64,000 bases of DNA, from contig JAAEMK010000497.1 of NCBI GenBank assembly GCA_024225635.1, forward strand, positions 186,001 through 250,000, written 5' to 3'. The DNA is from Desulfobacteraceae bacterium. GTDB lineage: Bacteria; Desulfobacterota; Desulfobacteria; Desulfobacterales; Desulfobacteraceae. A program made the position numbers and the translations under genes. Below are positions 53,544 through 62,551 of this stretch, piece after piece (position 1 is the first letter of the stretch; every line of letters starts with the position of its first letter). The notes beneath the pieces are model-generated. The model made no database searches. It worked only from the letters and a program-made list of their open reading frames with translations, and was not told where the DNA came from.

Positions 53544-55772
53544 TTAAAACCGAAGGGACAGGCTTGCACCCACGGTGCGGTCCGTAGCAGGAAATCCGTC
53601 ACTGTTGACATAGGATGTGTCAAACAGGTTTTTCACGTACAGTTTCACAGAGGCCTCGCAATGGGGGAACCATGAGGAGGGCAGCCGGTGGATAAGGCCT
53701 GCGTCCACCACGTGGTAGTCGTCGATGGCCACCTCGGTGAAGGACCATTCATCCGGACCGACCATCTCCGATTTCTCGGTGATCTGCTTGTCCTGGTACC
53801 GGTAATCCACCAGCAGTGAGGTGCGCTCAAACAGGGAATAATCAAACCCTGCCGAGACCCGGTGTTTGGCCCGCTGGTCGCAGGCGGTCTTTCCGGACGG
53901 TTCTCCGCCCTTGCTGTCAAAATCGAGGAAGGCGTAGCCAAAATAGACATTAAGCTTGTCATGGAGGTGGCCCTCCACCTGGAATTCCACGGTCTGCTGG
54001 ACCACCTTTTCAAGGTTGATCATATAGTCAGAGTATTCCAGCCCCTGGAAATCGTAGTCTCCCTTGGGCGGTGTGAAGGAGGCAAAGTTTCTGTTCAGGG
54101 CGATGAAGTCCTTGATCTCATAGTAGGCGTAATTGATCTTCAGGTTGAGGTCTCCCGCGAGCCTGCGTGAGAACACCAGGTCATACCCCATGCCGTGCTC
54201 GGGGTCCAGCCAGGCCCCGCTGGGCACGGAGGAGCAATTGTAATACCCGTGGTAGTCGGGCGCATGCCACACCTTGCTGACGCCAAGGGAAACCGAGGTG
54301 TCCCGCAGGCCGTCGGCAAGGCTGTCCAGTTCCCAGGTGAGAAAGGATTTGGGGAGCAGCTGGTTCCATTTTCGCTCTATCCACCGCTCCCGGCCGGTGA
54401 TAAAGGTCTGATTCAAGAGAGAAAAGTTGGATACCCAGATGTTCACATCCTCATACCTCAATCCCATGAGGAGACTCAGGCCCGGCGCAATGGTCCAGTT
54501 GTCCTGGATAAACCCGGACAGGGCTTCGAACCGTTTGTGATCTTCCAGGGGATGGTTCCACCGGGCGGTTTTGCCGAAATGGTCATGGAATTGCTCAAAG
54601 TCGACGCCAATGGTGGTGAGGTGGGAGGATAAAAGGGAGAACTCGTTTTGGATTTTTCCTCCCTTCTGGTCCCAGTAGAAATCCCACCAGGAAGTGGATT
54701 TCCCGGCAGCGGGATTTCTTTTGTTGTTCCAGTCCATGTAGTCCCGAACCAGGTCCTCCTCCGAGGTGTAGGCGTCCACGGACCAGGTGCCGAAGGGGCT
54801 GGGCTGCCGGATGCTCAGCCGGTAGGAGGTGCTCTCCTTGTCCCACACGGGGGCCATCCAGTCAAGATATCTGGTGTCGACCTTGGGATGGTCGTCATCA
54901 TAGGTGGAGCCCGGGGTGCCGGGCAGGTTCTTGACAGGAGTTTCCCTTTCCGAATCGGACCGGGAGGCGCTCAGGGTGATGTATCCCTCCGAGGGCAGGA
55001 GATAACCGATTCTGGCGTTGGCGGTCTTGATGTCCGATTCGGTATGCCGGAGATAACCGTCGGTGTGATAGTACTGATATCCGAAATCGTAGATGAATTT
55101 TCCGACCCCGCCATTTATATGGGCGGAATCGTTGTGGGTGCCGTAGGAGCCGTAGTCGAGGTTCACCGTCACCTCCGGCTTTAACGAATCGTATTGCCGG
55201 GGGGCCCGGGAGATCAGGTTCAGGACACCGCCGATGCTCTTGCCGGGATAGTCGGCAAAGTGGGGGCCGGGCTTCACCTCGATGGTCTCAAACATCCAGG
55301 GGGGCAGCTGGCCGTAATCAACGATGTGGCTGGACTGATGCCCCCCGGTCTTTCGCAGGGTCATCCCGTCAATGGCGGTGGTGAACCGCTTGCCGGAGAA
55401 TCCCCGCATATAGATGGAGTCGTCACTGGGCACAAGGTCGGACGCTCCCCTGGCATCAAAGATGGGCGACCGGGTGACGATCTGGGTGATGTTCTGCGTG
55501 GGTCCCGGGGTGTCGATTTCATCGATGTCGATCAGGGTTTCCGTGGGGGTGAAGGAGAACTCCTCGTTGTCCGTATTGGCAGAGACATTGATCGTTCCGA
55601 TGTGAAAGACCTTTTTCCAATCATCGGTCCGGTTCTCCGGGGGGGCCTTGTCTTTGGCGGCAACGGCGGCAGGCAGGGACAAAAGTATGAGTGATCCCAG
55701 GAGTAGTGTCCAGCTTGGGAACGATCTCCAAACGTTCAATTTGCGTCGTATTTCTGTTTTTCCGTGTAACAT
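53544..55772 (-). CDS. TonB-dependent outer-membrane receptor
   Basis: About 742 residues from the ATG at 55772 (GAAAGGAAA upstream). A signal peptide (TLLLGSLILLSLPAAVAA) is followed by the plug (IGTINVSANTDNEEF, SIYMRGFSGKRFTTAIDGM) and a 22-strand barrel ending ASLSLRF with terminal Phe. It imports a metal chelate with TonB energy. First gene of the receptor-NRPS-radical SAM-MFS-binding protein operon. The cargo metal cannot be read, and no clear Fur box was found. Confidence 0.93.
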   Translation of the reverse strand: MLHGKTEIRRKLNVWRSFPSWTLLLGSLILLSLPAAVAAKDKAPPENRTDDWKKVFHIGTINVSANTDNEEFSFTPTETLIDIDEIDTPGPTQNITQIVTRSPIFDARGASDLVPSDDSIYMRGFSGKRFTTAIDGMTLRKTGGHQSSHIVDYGQLPPWMFETIEVKPGPHFADYPGKSIGGVLNLISRAPRQYDSLKPEVTVNLDYGSYGTHNDSAHINGGVGKFIYDFGYQYYHTDGYLRHTESDIKTANARIGYLLPSEGYITLSASRSDSERETPVKNLPGTPGSTYDDDHPKVDTRYLDWMAPVWDKESTSYRLSIRQPSPFGTWSVDAYTSEEDLVRDYMDWNNKRNPAAGKSTSWWDFYWDQKGGKIQNEFSLLSSHLTTIGVDFEQFHDHFGKTARWNHPLEDHKRFEALSGFIQDNWTIAPGLSLLMGLRYEDVNIWVSNFSLLNQTFITGRERWIERKWNQLLPKSFLTWELDSLADGLRDTSVSLGVSKVWHAPDYHGYYNCSSVPSGAWLDPEHGMGYDLVFSRRLAGDLNLKINYAYYEIKDFIALNRNFASFTPPKGDYDFQGLEYSDYMINLEKVVQQTVEFQVEGHLHDKLNVYFGYAFLDFDSKGGEPSGKTACDQRAKHRVSAGFDYSLFERTSLLVDYRYQDKQITEKSEMVGPDEWSFTEVAIDDYHVVDAGLIHRLPSSWFPHCEASVKLYVKNLFDTSYVNSDGFPATDRTVGASLSLRF

Positions 55773-55929
55773 GGTACGTTTCCTTTCAGGGCCGGGCGGT
55801 TGGCAGGAAGTCCTTTCCCCCGGCAGGGCGCACCTGTCCCGGGGAAAGGGAATCCTTTCCATCGCATTGCTTACATAATTGACGAAAGGGGCGGGTCCTG
55901 GTAGGATGGAGCCGCTCCTGATCGGGGCC

Positions 55930-55977
55930 GGGAAAACAGATATTGCACTTTTGGACGGGTTCGATATCTGTTTTCCC
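55930..55977. promoter_or_regulatory. 14-bp perfect inverted repeat upstream of the TonB receptor gene
   Basis: GGGAAAACAGATAT (55930-55943) and ATATCTGTTTTCCC (55964-55977) flank a 20-base centre, about 160-205 bases before the receptor start. It could be a metal-regulator operator or a leader hairpin. It does not match the Fur consensus. Confidence 0.55.
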
Positions 55978-56059
55978 TGTTACATTATCCGTTGTTCAAT
56001 TTTACCTCCATTCCTCTTTTCTTCCCGGGATCAACACCGGGATGCCGTTAAAATAAAAA

Positions 56060-56105
56060 AAGCCATCAAGGTCGATAGACGTAAGATCTATGGCCTTCAT
56101 GGCTT
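56060..56105 (-). terminator. Intrinsic terminator reading toward the TonB gene
   Basis: AAGCCAT/ATGGCTT closes a long imperfect stem that includes AAGG/CCTT and ATAGA/TCTAT. On the minus strand it is followed by TTTTTTTATTTT. It probably ends the acr3 transcript and insulates the receptor operon. Confidence 0.8.
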
Positions 56106-56243
56106 ATGTATGTGCTGTTTTTACTAATTGTATTTCGTTTTGCGACATCTTCAGGATGCCGTTATTGGTGAAAACCTATAATATGAGAATATTAGGATGT
56201 CAACAGAATAATGACTTTTTTCTCATCAGGTGGTAAACGGGAA

Positions 56244-56266
56244 CCGGGCAGGAATTTCCTGCCCGG
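56244..56266. other. 10-bp hairpin after acr3
   Basis: CCGGGCAGGA and TCCTGCCCGG with a 3-base loop, 50 bases after the acr3 stop, without a T-run. Between 56110 and 56240 an AT-rich stretch has CCTATAATAT/ATATTAGG symmetry, possibly a small promoter. No gene is seen in 55773-56316. Confidence 0.45.
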
Positions 56267-56316
56267 GCTTCCTTGGCCCCGGGGCTCACTTTGCTTCTTT
56301 TCCATGCCATCGCGGG

Positions 56317-57501
56317 TCAGCCGTGAAACCAGGAGGTGGTCCGTTTACAGAACTCCACCAGCATCAGCATGACCGGTACTTCAATGAGAACGCCCACCAC
56401 GGTTGCGAGGGCTGCTCCGGATGAAAGGCCGAACAGCATCACTGCCGTCGCGATGGCCACTTCAAAATGGTTGGACGCCCCGATCATGGCGGCAGGCGCT
56501 GCGTCTTCATATTTCAGCTTCAATCCCCTGGCGGCGCCATAGGTAAGGGCGAAAATGAAAATCGTCTGGATGAACAGGGGTATGGCGATCCATATGATCG
56601 TCAGGGGATTGGCCGTTATCACCTCGCCCTTAAAGCTGAACAGCAATACCAGGGTCACGAGCAGGGCCGTGATGGTGACCGGTGTCAGGACGCCCAGGAA
56701 TTTTTCTTTGAACCAGGTTTCTCCCCTGGCCCGGATAATCCATTTTCTGGAGAAATAACCGGCCACAAGGGGCAGGGCCACATAGATGGCGACAGACAGC
56801 AGCAGGGCCTGCCATGGGATGGGCAGCTTTCCCACACCCAGGAGGAACCCGCCCAGGACCCCGTACAAAACCAGCATGGTAAGGGAATTGAGGGCCACCA
56901 TGACAAGGGTGAGGCCGTCATTGCCCCGGGACAGGTATCCCCAGACCAGGACCATTGCGGTACACGGGGCGATGCCCAGGAGAATACATCCTGCAAAGTA
57001 GCTTCGCCATAAAGGAATTTGCAGCATTTTGACGCCTTCCTGCAAAACCACCACACCCGCGCCATGCTGGGCGCCCACGGGAAGATCCAGGCCGAAGGGC
57101 AGTTTGACCAGGTCGATCTCCTCTGCCCCGATAAATGATTTGAGTAAAAATCCAAGGAAAAAGAGTGAAATGCCATACATGGTAAAGGGTTTTACGCACC
57201 AGTTCATGAACAGGGTTAAAAATACCGGCTTGCCGCTCTTACCCGCCTTTACAACGGAGGCAAAATCGATTTTCACCATGATGGGATACATCATGAAGAA
57301 AAGGCAGACGGCAATGGGGATGGAAACAACCGGGGCGCCGTTTACCGTTATGGACATACCGTCCAGGGTTTTGGCCAGATCCGGGGCGACCTTGCCAAGC
57401 AAAATGCCGCCAATGATGCACAGCCCGACCCAGACCGTCAGATACCTTTCAAACAGACTGGTCATTTTTCGTTCGTTTGGGGGACCATTGTTTTGAGTCA
57501 T
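56317..57501 (-). CDS. acr3: Arsenite efflux transporter ACR3
   Basis: 394 residues, ten membrane helices. [18 protein letters not shown] contains the essential Cys of ACR3 and [16 protein letters not shown] is conserved. It extrudes arsenite by proton exchange. GGAGG nine bases before the ATG at 57501 fixes the start. It is divergent from the arsR-like gene at 57886, which very likely represses it. Confidence 0.94.
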   Translation of the reverse strand: MTQNNGPPNERKMTSLFERYLTVWVGLCIIGGILLGKVAPDLAKTLDGMSITVNGAPVVSIPIAVCLFFMMYPIMVKIDFASVVKAGKSGKPVFLTLFMNWCVKPFTMYGISLFFLGFLLKSFIGAEEIDLVKLPFGLDLPVGAQHGAGVVVLQEGVKMLQIPLWRSYFAGCILLGIAPCTAMVLVWGYLSRGNDGLTLVMVALNSLTMLVLYGVLGGFLLGVGKLPIPWQALLLSVAIYVALPLVAGYFSRKWIIRARGETWFKEKFLGVLTPVTITALLVTLVLLFSFKGEVITANPLTIIWIAIPLFIQTIFIFALTYGAARGLKLKYEDAAPAAMIGASNHFEVAIATAVMLFGLSSGAALATVVGVLIEVPVMLMLVEFCKRTTSWFHG

Positions 57502-57677
57502 TTGGCTATTCCTCCTTTTGTTGTTTCAGATTGTCCGGCAATCCTTCAACAATGCTCCTGTTCATTTTCAGTGCAAGAACCGAATTCGTCAACACCTTTT
57601 TTGGCAGGTGATCATCGGCACCCCGTGGGGGGCGCGTGTGTGAACCAGGGCTTGCCGGTATTTTTTTTATTCAGGGC

Positions 57678-57706
57678 TTGACAGAAAAAGTATATATTGC
57701 CATATT
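57678..57706 (+). promoter_or_regulatory. Promoter of the arsR operon
   Basis: TTGACA (57678-57683), a 17-base spacer and CATATT (57701-57706), 30 bases before a short reading frame with a good ribosome site. The AT-rich imperfect dyads around the -10 suit an ArsR operator. The rest of 57502-57885 holds only the short frame listed next. Confidence 0.6.
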
Positions 57707-57736
57707 CCGGTTTAACGATTTACTTGAGGGGGCGAC

Positions 57737-57820
57737 ATGATACAGGTTTTTCACATCCGGGTCGGCAAGCATCAGATAGGTGTTGTCGGTCTCGGGCAGG
57801 TACTGAAAGAAATAGCATGA
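57737..57820 (+). CDS. 27-residue reading frame before arsR
   Basis: ATG preceded by GAGGGGGC, reading MIQVFHIRVGKHQIGVVGLG and ending LKEIA. The sequence looks like the first strand-helix of a small folded protein that stops early, so it may be a truncated gene or a leader peptide. It lies between the promoter and arsR. The family is not identified. Confidence 0.4.
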   Translation: MIQVFHIRVGKHQIGVVGLGQVLKEIA

Positions 57821-57885
57821 AAAATTACATACTGGAAGCACAGGCAGGCTTGAAACAATGACTTCGGCTGTGGTAATAGAAAACC

Positions 57886-58233
57886 ATGAAAACATTTATA
57901 AAAGTCATGAAAGCGCTGTCGGACCCGAACCGGGTTAAAATTATGAAGATGCTGCAAGTCCGTCCCTTTTGCGTTTGCGAAATAAAAGAAGTGCTGGGTA
58001 TTGCCCAGTCCACCGTCAGCAAACACTTGAAAATCCTTGAAGATGCCGAACTGGTGAGAAGTTTCAAGGACGGATTGTGGGTGAACTATTCCCTTTCCGA
58101 TGGCAGTGGGTCCCCATATTCGGCCAGCATGATTGGAAACTTGAAGCATTGGCTGGATGATGAGTCTGAGATCCGGGAACTGAAGCGGATGCTTCCGGGG
58201 ATCGACCGTCATAATATTGTTGGAAAAGAATAG
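57886..58233 (+). CDS. arsR: ArsR-family metalloregulator
   Basis: 115 residues, winged helix-turn-helix with IAQSTVSKHLKILEDAELV. FCVCEIKEVLG matches the CVC metal-binding helix of arsenite-sensing ArsR proteins. It should repress its own operon and the divergent acr3 until arsenite binds. Confidence 0.92.
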   Translation: MKTFIKVMKALSDPNRVKIMKMLQVRPFCVCEIKEVLGIAQSTVSKHLKILEDAELVRSFKDGLWVNYSLSDGSGSPYSASMIGNLKHWLDDESEIRELKRMLPGIDRHNIVGKE

Positions 58234-58269
58234 GGCCTAAAAAAAATGCTTTTAAATATCGATATATGA

Positions 58270-58428
58270 CCATATGGTGTTGGTGGTGGGGGCGCCAAAG
58301 CCATCCTGGAGAAGAACGGCATTGAAAATAACCGCTACATGGTCATTACGGATATTGGCATCGAGAAAAACAAAGATTTCGATCTTGATGCCGATGACCT
58401 GGATAAAGTTAAATCAAGAGCAAAATAA
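58270..58428 (+). pseudogene. DGC-type putative zinc-binding protein remnant
   Basis: Directly after a stop codon the frame reads AKAILEKNGIENNRYMVITD and then IGIEKNKDFDLDADDL to TAA. This is the C-terminal part of the small DGC-domain proteins common in arsenic operons. The N-terminal two thirds with the Cys motif are gone and no start exists. A deletion between arsR and this gene is the simplest cause. Confidence 0.65.
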
Positions 58429-58487
58429 CTGCTCGGGTGATGCTTTTACTATGTTAGAAAATAAAAAATTGAGTCAAAGGAATAACC

Positions 58488-58871
58488 ATGCATAAAATTC
58501 TGATATCCCTGTCTGTTATTGTTCTGTTTTTCGCAACGGGTGCCAATGCCGCTGATTTTTCAAAGGTTCCGGCCAAAGGCGCGGTGACCATGATTGATCT
58601 GGGGGCGAAAAAATGTGTCCCCTGCAAGATGATGGCGCCCATATTGGCAAAACTTGAGAAAGCATACCAGGGAAAGGCCAATATCGTTTTTATCGATGTA
58701 TGGGAGAACCGGTCCCAGGCACCGAGGTTTAAAGTACGGGCGATCCCCACCCAGATCTTTTTTAACGAAAAAGGCGAAGAGGTGTTTCGCCATGTGGGGT
58801 TCCTGGATGAGAAAAGCATCATTGAACAGATGACAAAAATGGGGGTTGATCAACCGGATGCAAATGGATGA
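58488..58871 (+). CDS. Periplasmic thioredoxin-like protein
   Basis: 127 residues with a signal peptide (ISLSVIVLFFATGANA) and a thioredoxin fold. KKCVPCKMMAPILAKLEKAY is the active site (CVPC) and RAIPTQIFF the cis-Pro loop. With the CcdA-like protein next door it forms a redox pair often seen in arsenic loci; its exact substrate is unknown. Confidence 0.9.
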   Translation: MHKILISLSVIVLFFATGANAADFSKVPAKGAVTMIDLGAKKCVPCKMMAPILAKLEKAYQGKANIVFIDVWENRSQAPRFKVRAIPTQIFFNEKGEEVFRHVGFLDEKSIIEQMTKMGVDQPDANG

Positions 58872-58892
58872 ATCGTTATAAGGAAACAGCAA

Positions 58893-59597
58893 ATGTTTGA
58901 TCAACTTTTTATCATTGTTAACCAATGGATGACCGGTGAAATCGCATTGGCCGCCTTTGGATGTTTTGTCTGGGGTATGATCAGTGTGCTTCTCAGCCCC
59001 TGCCACATGGCTTCCATCCCCCTGATTATCGGGTATGTCGGCGGGCAGGAAAAAATGATTCATCCCAGGCAGGCCGGGATCTATTCCGCGCTTTTTACCC
59101 TGGGGCTGTTTCTGACGATCGCCCTGATCGGTATCATCTGTGCCCTGCTTGGCAGGATGCTGGGGGATGTGGGCGAGTATTGGCAGATTCTCATCGGCAT
59201 GATTCTCATCTGGGTGGCCCTGGGCATGCTCGGGGTGGAAAAATGTTCCATGCCCGGCAGCGTTTTGGGCCGGTTCAGGCTGAAGGGACTGACCGGGGCC
59301 CTTGTGCTCGGGCTTGCCTACGGGGTGCTGTCCGGGTCATGCACCTTTGGCTTTATTGCGCCGATTCTGGCGATCATCACCATCCAGGAAAAGGTCATCA
59401 CCGGTGTGATCCTGATTATATTGTTCGGGCTCGGCCATTGTCTGCCCATTGTCATCGCGGGCAGTTCAACGGCTGTTGTAAAAAAACTGCTTGAAAACAG
59501 CGCATGGAATGGAGCAGGCCTGTGGTTCCGGAAAATCGCCGGTTCCACAATTATCCTGCTGGGGATCTATTTTATCATGGCGCCCTTCATGGGCTAA
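58893..59597 (+). CDS. CcdA/DsbD-type transmembrane thiol transporter
   Basis: 234 residues with six helices. Redox cysteines are in LLSPCHMASIPLIIGY and SGSCTFGFIAPIL. It passes electrons from cytoplasmic thioredoxin across the membrane to the periplasmic thioredoxin encoded 21 bases upstream. Last gene of the ars operon, convergent with tag. Confidence 0.9.
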   Translation: MFDQLFIIVNQWMTGEIALAAFGCFVWGMISVLLSPCHMASIPLIIGYVGGQEKMIHPRQAGIYSALFTLGLFLTIALIGIICALLGRMLGDVGEYWQILIGMILIWVALGMLGVEKCSMPGSVLGRFRLKGLTGALVLGLAYGVLSGSCTFGFIAPILAIITIQEKVITGVILIILFGLGHCLPIVIAGSSTAVVKKLLENSAWNGAGLWFRKIAGSTIILLGIYFIMAPFMG

Positions 59598-59601
59598 TTG
59601 T

Positions 59602-60174
59602 TTAAGCGCAGGCCTCCATTACTTCGTGGTATCTGAAACAGGATACCAGGTGGTCGTTGACCATGCCGATGGCCTGCATATAGGCATAGATGATGGTGGA
59701 ACCGGTGAATTTGAATCCCCGCCGCTTCAGGTCCTTTGAGAAAGCATCAGACTCCCTGGATGTGGCGGGAATCTGATCCATGCGGGTAAACGCGTTTACT
59801 TTCTGGCGGCCGTTCACAAATTCCCAGGCATATTGATCAAAAGAGCCGAATTCCTCCTGGATCTTTAAAAGCGCCCGGGCATTGGTCACGGCTGAATTGA
59901 CTTTCAGCTTGTTCCGGATAATGCCCGGGTTCTTGAGAATCGTTTCAATTTTCTCCTGGGTAAATCCGGCCACTTTTTCAGGGTCGAATTCTGCAAACGC
60001 GTTTCTATATCCCTCTCTTCTTTTCAAGATAGTAATCCAGGAAAGACCTGCCTGGGCGCCTTCAAGGATGAGGAATTCAAAGAGCTTCCCGTCGTCATGG
60101 ACCGGCACTCCCCATTCGGTATCATGGTATTCAATATAATCAGGGTCATTGGTTGACCAGTTGCATCGTTCCAT
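59602..60174 (-). CDS. tag: DNA-3-methyladenine glycosylase I
   Basis: 190 residues. The zinc site is formed by the Cys in MERCNW, His in EYHDTEWG, and His/Cys in NDHLVSCFRY. GLSWITILKRREGYRNAF is the base-binding region. It removes 3-methyladenine from DNA. Single gene, four bases from the convergent ccdA-like stop. Confidence 0.94.
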   Translation of the reverse strand: MERCNWSTNDPDYIEYHDTEWGVPVHDDGKLFEFLILEGAQAGLSWITILKRREGYRNAFAEFDPEKVAGFTQEKIETILKNPGIIRNKLKVNSAVTNARALLKIQEEFGSFDQYAWEFVNGRQKVNAFTRMDQIPATSRESDAFSKDLKRRGFKFTGSTIIYAYMQAIGMVNDHLVSCFRYHEVMEACA

Positions 60175-60285
60175 TTTCTTCTCCTGTCATAGGGTTAAAA
60201 TCAGGTTTCCCGGCTGACCACCTCAACCAGGCGCGGGTGGGAATGCTCAGGTCCTTTTAAAGGCACCGGTTTCGTTTCGTATTGT

Positions 60286-60319
60286 ATTGTCAACCTTGTT
60301 TGGGATTTTGGTTGACAAT
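60286..60319 (+). promoter_or_regulatory. BirA-type biotin operator
   Basis: ATTGTCAACC (60286-60295) and GGTTGACAAT (60310-60319) are perfect inverted 10-mers separated by 14 bases. This is the shape of BirA boxes (TTGTNAACC and its complement). It lies 56 bases before bioB, and its right arm can serve as a -35 (TTGACA). BirA would repress bioB when biotin is plentiful. Confidence 0.85.
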
Positions 60320-60374
60320 AGAAAACATATTTGCTCCCATACGGCAAACAAAAAAGAGAAACTCAAGGGAAACT

Positions 60375-61355
60375 ATGTTTAATATTGCTATTTCCGTTCT
60401 TGCGGAAAAAATCCTGGCCAAGGGCCGGATCACCCGGGAGGAGGCCTTGGGGCTCACCCGGGTCTCGGGGGCGGATCTTTTCGACATGATCGCCTGCGCC
60501 GGAAAAATAAGAGAGAAAGAGAAAGGGGACCGGGTGTTTTCATGCGCCATCATCAATGCCAAGTCCGGGCGCTGTTCCGAGGATTGCGCCTATTGCGCCC
60601 AGTCCTCCTTTCACCCCACCGGCATCGAGATCTATCCCATGCGCGGGGTGGATGAGATCCTGGAAACCGCCGTGCGCATGGCAGGGCAAGGCGCCACCCA
60701 TTTTTCCATGGTCACCAGCGGATTCAGCCCTAGGGGCCGTGACCTGGACATCATCTGCCGGGCTGCGGAGGCGATCCGGAAGGCCACCCCCCTCAAGGTG
60801 TGCGCCTCCCTGGGAACGTTGACCCTGCCCATGGCCGGACGGCTCAGGGGGGCGGGCATCACCAATTACCACCATAACCTGGAGACGGCGGAAAGCTATT
60901 TTGACAGGATCTGCACCACCCATGACTACCGGGAGGATGTGGAGACCGTGAAAATCGCCAAAGAGTCCGGGTTTTCCGTATGCAGCGGCGGTATCCTGGG
61001 CCTGGGCGAGACCTGGGAGCAGCGGGTGGAGCTTGCCTTTACCCTGGGCAAACTTGATGTGGACACCGTGCCCATCAACTTTCTAAACCCGGTTCCCGGT
61101 ACCCCCATGGCGTCAAGGCCTTTGGTGACTCCCCTGGATGCCTTGAAGAGCATCGCCCTGTTCCGGTTTATCAATCCAACCGGGAATATCACCATCTGCG
61201 GCGGCCGGGAAAAGACCCTCAGGGAGTTTCAGTCCTGGATCTTTGCGGCAGGGGCCAACGCCCTCATGGGCGGGGATTATCTCACCACCAAAGGCAGGAG
61301 CATCAAGACTGATATGGAGATGATCAACGACCTGGGCCTCAGGGTGGTTGCTTAG
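60375..61355 (+). CDS. bioB: Biotin synthase
   Basis: 326 residues from the ATG at 60375; an upstream in-frame ATG (60282) lies before the operator and is rejected. The radical SAM motif is CSEDCAYCAQSSFH. NLETAESYFDRICTTHDY and VPINFLNPVPGTP are family blocks. It inserts sulfur into dethiobiotin. Controlled by the BirA box upstream. The frame after its TAG stop stays open for 29 more codons. Confidence 0.95.
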   Translation: MFNIAISVLAEKILAKGRITREEALGLTRVSGADLFDMIACAGKIREKEKGDRVFSCAIINAKSGRCSEDCAYCAQSSFHPTGIEIYPMRGVDEILETAVRMAGQGATHFSMVTSGFSPRGRDLDIICRAAEAIRKATPLKVCASLGTLTLPMAGRLRGAGITNYHHNLETAESYFDRICTTHDYREDVETVKIAKESGFSVCSGGILGLGETWEQRVELAFTLGKLDVDTVPINFLNPVPGTPMASRPLVTPLDALKSIALFRFINPTGNITICGGREKTLREFQSWIFAAGANALMGGDYLTTKGRSIKTDMEMINDLGLRVVA

Positions 61356-61445
61356 ACGGACGCATCGTTTTTCCAGGAAGGGGTATTTTTCTTTGACCCG
61401 GACGGGGTGGAATCGGTGGATGGGCTGGTGAAGGCGATTATGTAA
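61356..61445 (+). other. Short open stretch in frame after bioB
   Basis: After the bioB TAG the same frame continues as FFQEGVFFFDPDGVESVDGL to TAA. It is protein-like but of no family I know, and may be a remnant of a deleted gene. The rest of 61446-61894 has no gene apart from the promoter listed next. Confidence 0.3.
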
Positions 61446-61481
61446 TTTTTTTGCGGATTTGAATTTTTTTTTAAACTATTT

Positions 61482-61510
61482 TTGACACCTCCTACAATAT
61501 GGCGTATGAA
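61482..61510 (+). promoter_or_regulatory. Likely promoter of the sdh operon
   Basis: TTGACA (61482-61487), 17-base spacer, TATGAA (61505-61510), about 385 bases before sdhC, implying a long leader. T-rich sequence just upstream could act as an UP element. Confidence 0.55.
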
Positions 61511-61894
61511 TTATTCTCTGAACAGTAAGTGAAAGAATGATCGTTGTTAACGGATTTTGGTCCAGAAGATTGGCGAAAGGGGGGGAGGCGGCCTGGGAAC
61601 GCCGTAGTCGTCGGGCACTTTTGATCCGCCGGCGTTATAAAAATTGGTTATGTAAAACCTTGGAAAAGGTTCTGCACTTTCTGTGGCGCTTTACGTAAGT
61701 CCCGGTCGTTTGTTTATAATCATTTTTTATGCGGACGGTTTTTTGAGACAATCGTAGTTCCGGCAGTGCAGTCTTTTGTATGTGGCAAGGAAAAACTGGT
61801 TCAATTGGATTCAATTGAGATCCGGGCACCCTGCTTTACCGTGGGCCTGGATTTTTTTCGTTTAATAATTATTACAAGGGTATTAGAGGGATAT

Positions 61895-62536
61895 ATGAAC
61901 AGTTTTTTGAACACCATTTGGTCTTCCATCGGTAAAAAATGGGTGATGGCCATCACAGGCCTCAGTTTTTGCGGGTTTCTGGTTTTTCATCTGCTTGGCA
62001 ACCTCACGGTTTACGGCGGCCCGGAATTGTTTAACTGGTATGTGGAGCACCTTCACTCCCTGGGCGTTCTGATCAAGATTGCCGAGTGGGTCCTGCTCAT
62101 TCTGTTTGTCGTCCATGTGATCACCGGGCTTTTTCTCGCCTATGAGAATTACAAGGCAAGACCGGTCCGGTATGCCGTGAGCAAAACCGCAGGCGGCAGA
62201 ACCCTGGGTTCCCGAAGCATGGCCATCACCGGCATCGTGATTCTGCTTTTCGTGGTTTTTCATCTGTTTACCTTTCATTCCGCCGCCCAGAAGATGGTCG
62301 GCGATCTCACGATCCTGACCAACTGGTTCAACAGACCGGAAATGGTGGGCCTTTACATGGTGGCCATGGCTGTTGCGGCCCTCCATGTGAGCCACGGTTT
62401 CTGGAGCGCCTTCCAGACACTGGGGGTTGGCAATGCCGGCCGTAAGTCGAAGTTCAAGACAGCCGGGATTTTCCTGAGCCTGGTCGTGGCGTTTGGATTT
62501 GGTTGTATTCCTGTTTTTATTTCAATGGTTTCATAA
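61895..62536 (+). CDS. sdhC: Succinate dehydrogenase/fumarate reductase cytochrome b subunit
   Basis: About 213 residues, five membrane helices, the single-subunit di-haem type. Haem-ligand His residues appear in FLVFHLLGNL, EHLHSLG, VVHVITG, VVFHLFTFH and ALHVSHGF. The ATG at 61895 is preceded by GAGGGATAT; the longer frame is not needed. It links the enzyme to menaquinone. Followed by sdhA after 15 bases. Confidence 0.92.
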   Translation: MNSFLNTIWSSIGKKWVMAITGLSFCGFLVFHLLGNLTVYGGPELFNWYVEHLHSLGVLIKIAEWVLLILFVVHVITGLFLAYENYKARPVRYAVSKTAGGRTLGSRSMAITGIVILLFVVFHLFTFHSAAQKMVGDLTILTNWFNRPEMVGLYMVAMAVAALHVSHGFWSAFQTLGVGNAGRKSKFKTAGIFLSLVVAFGFGCIPVFISMVS

Positions 62537-62551
62537 AGGAAGTTTGTCGTT

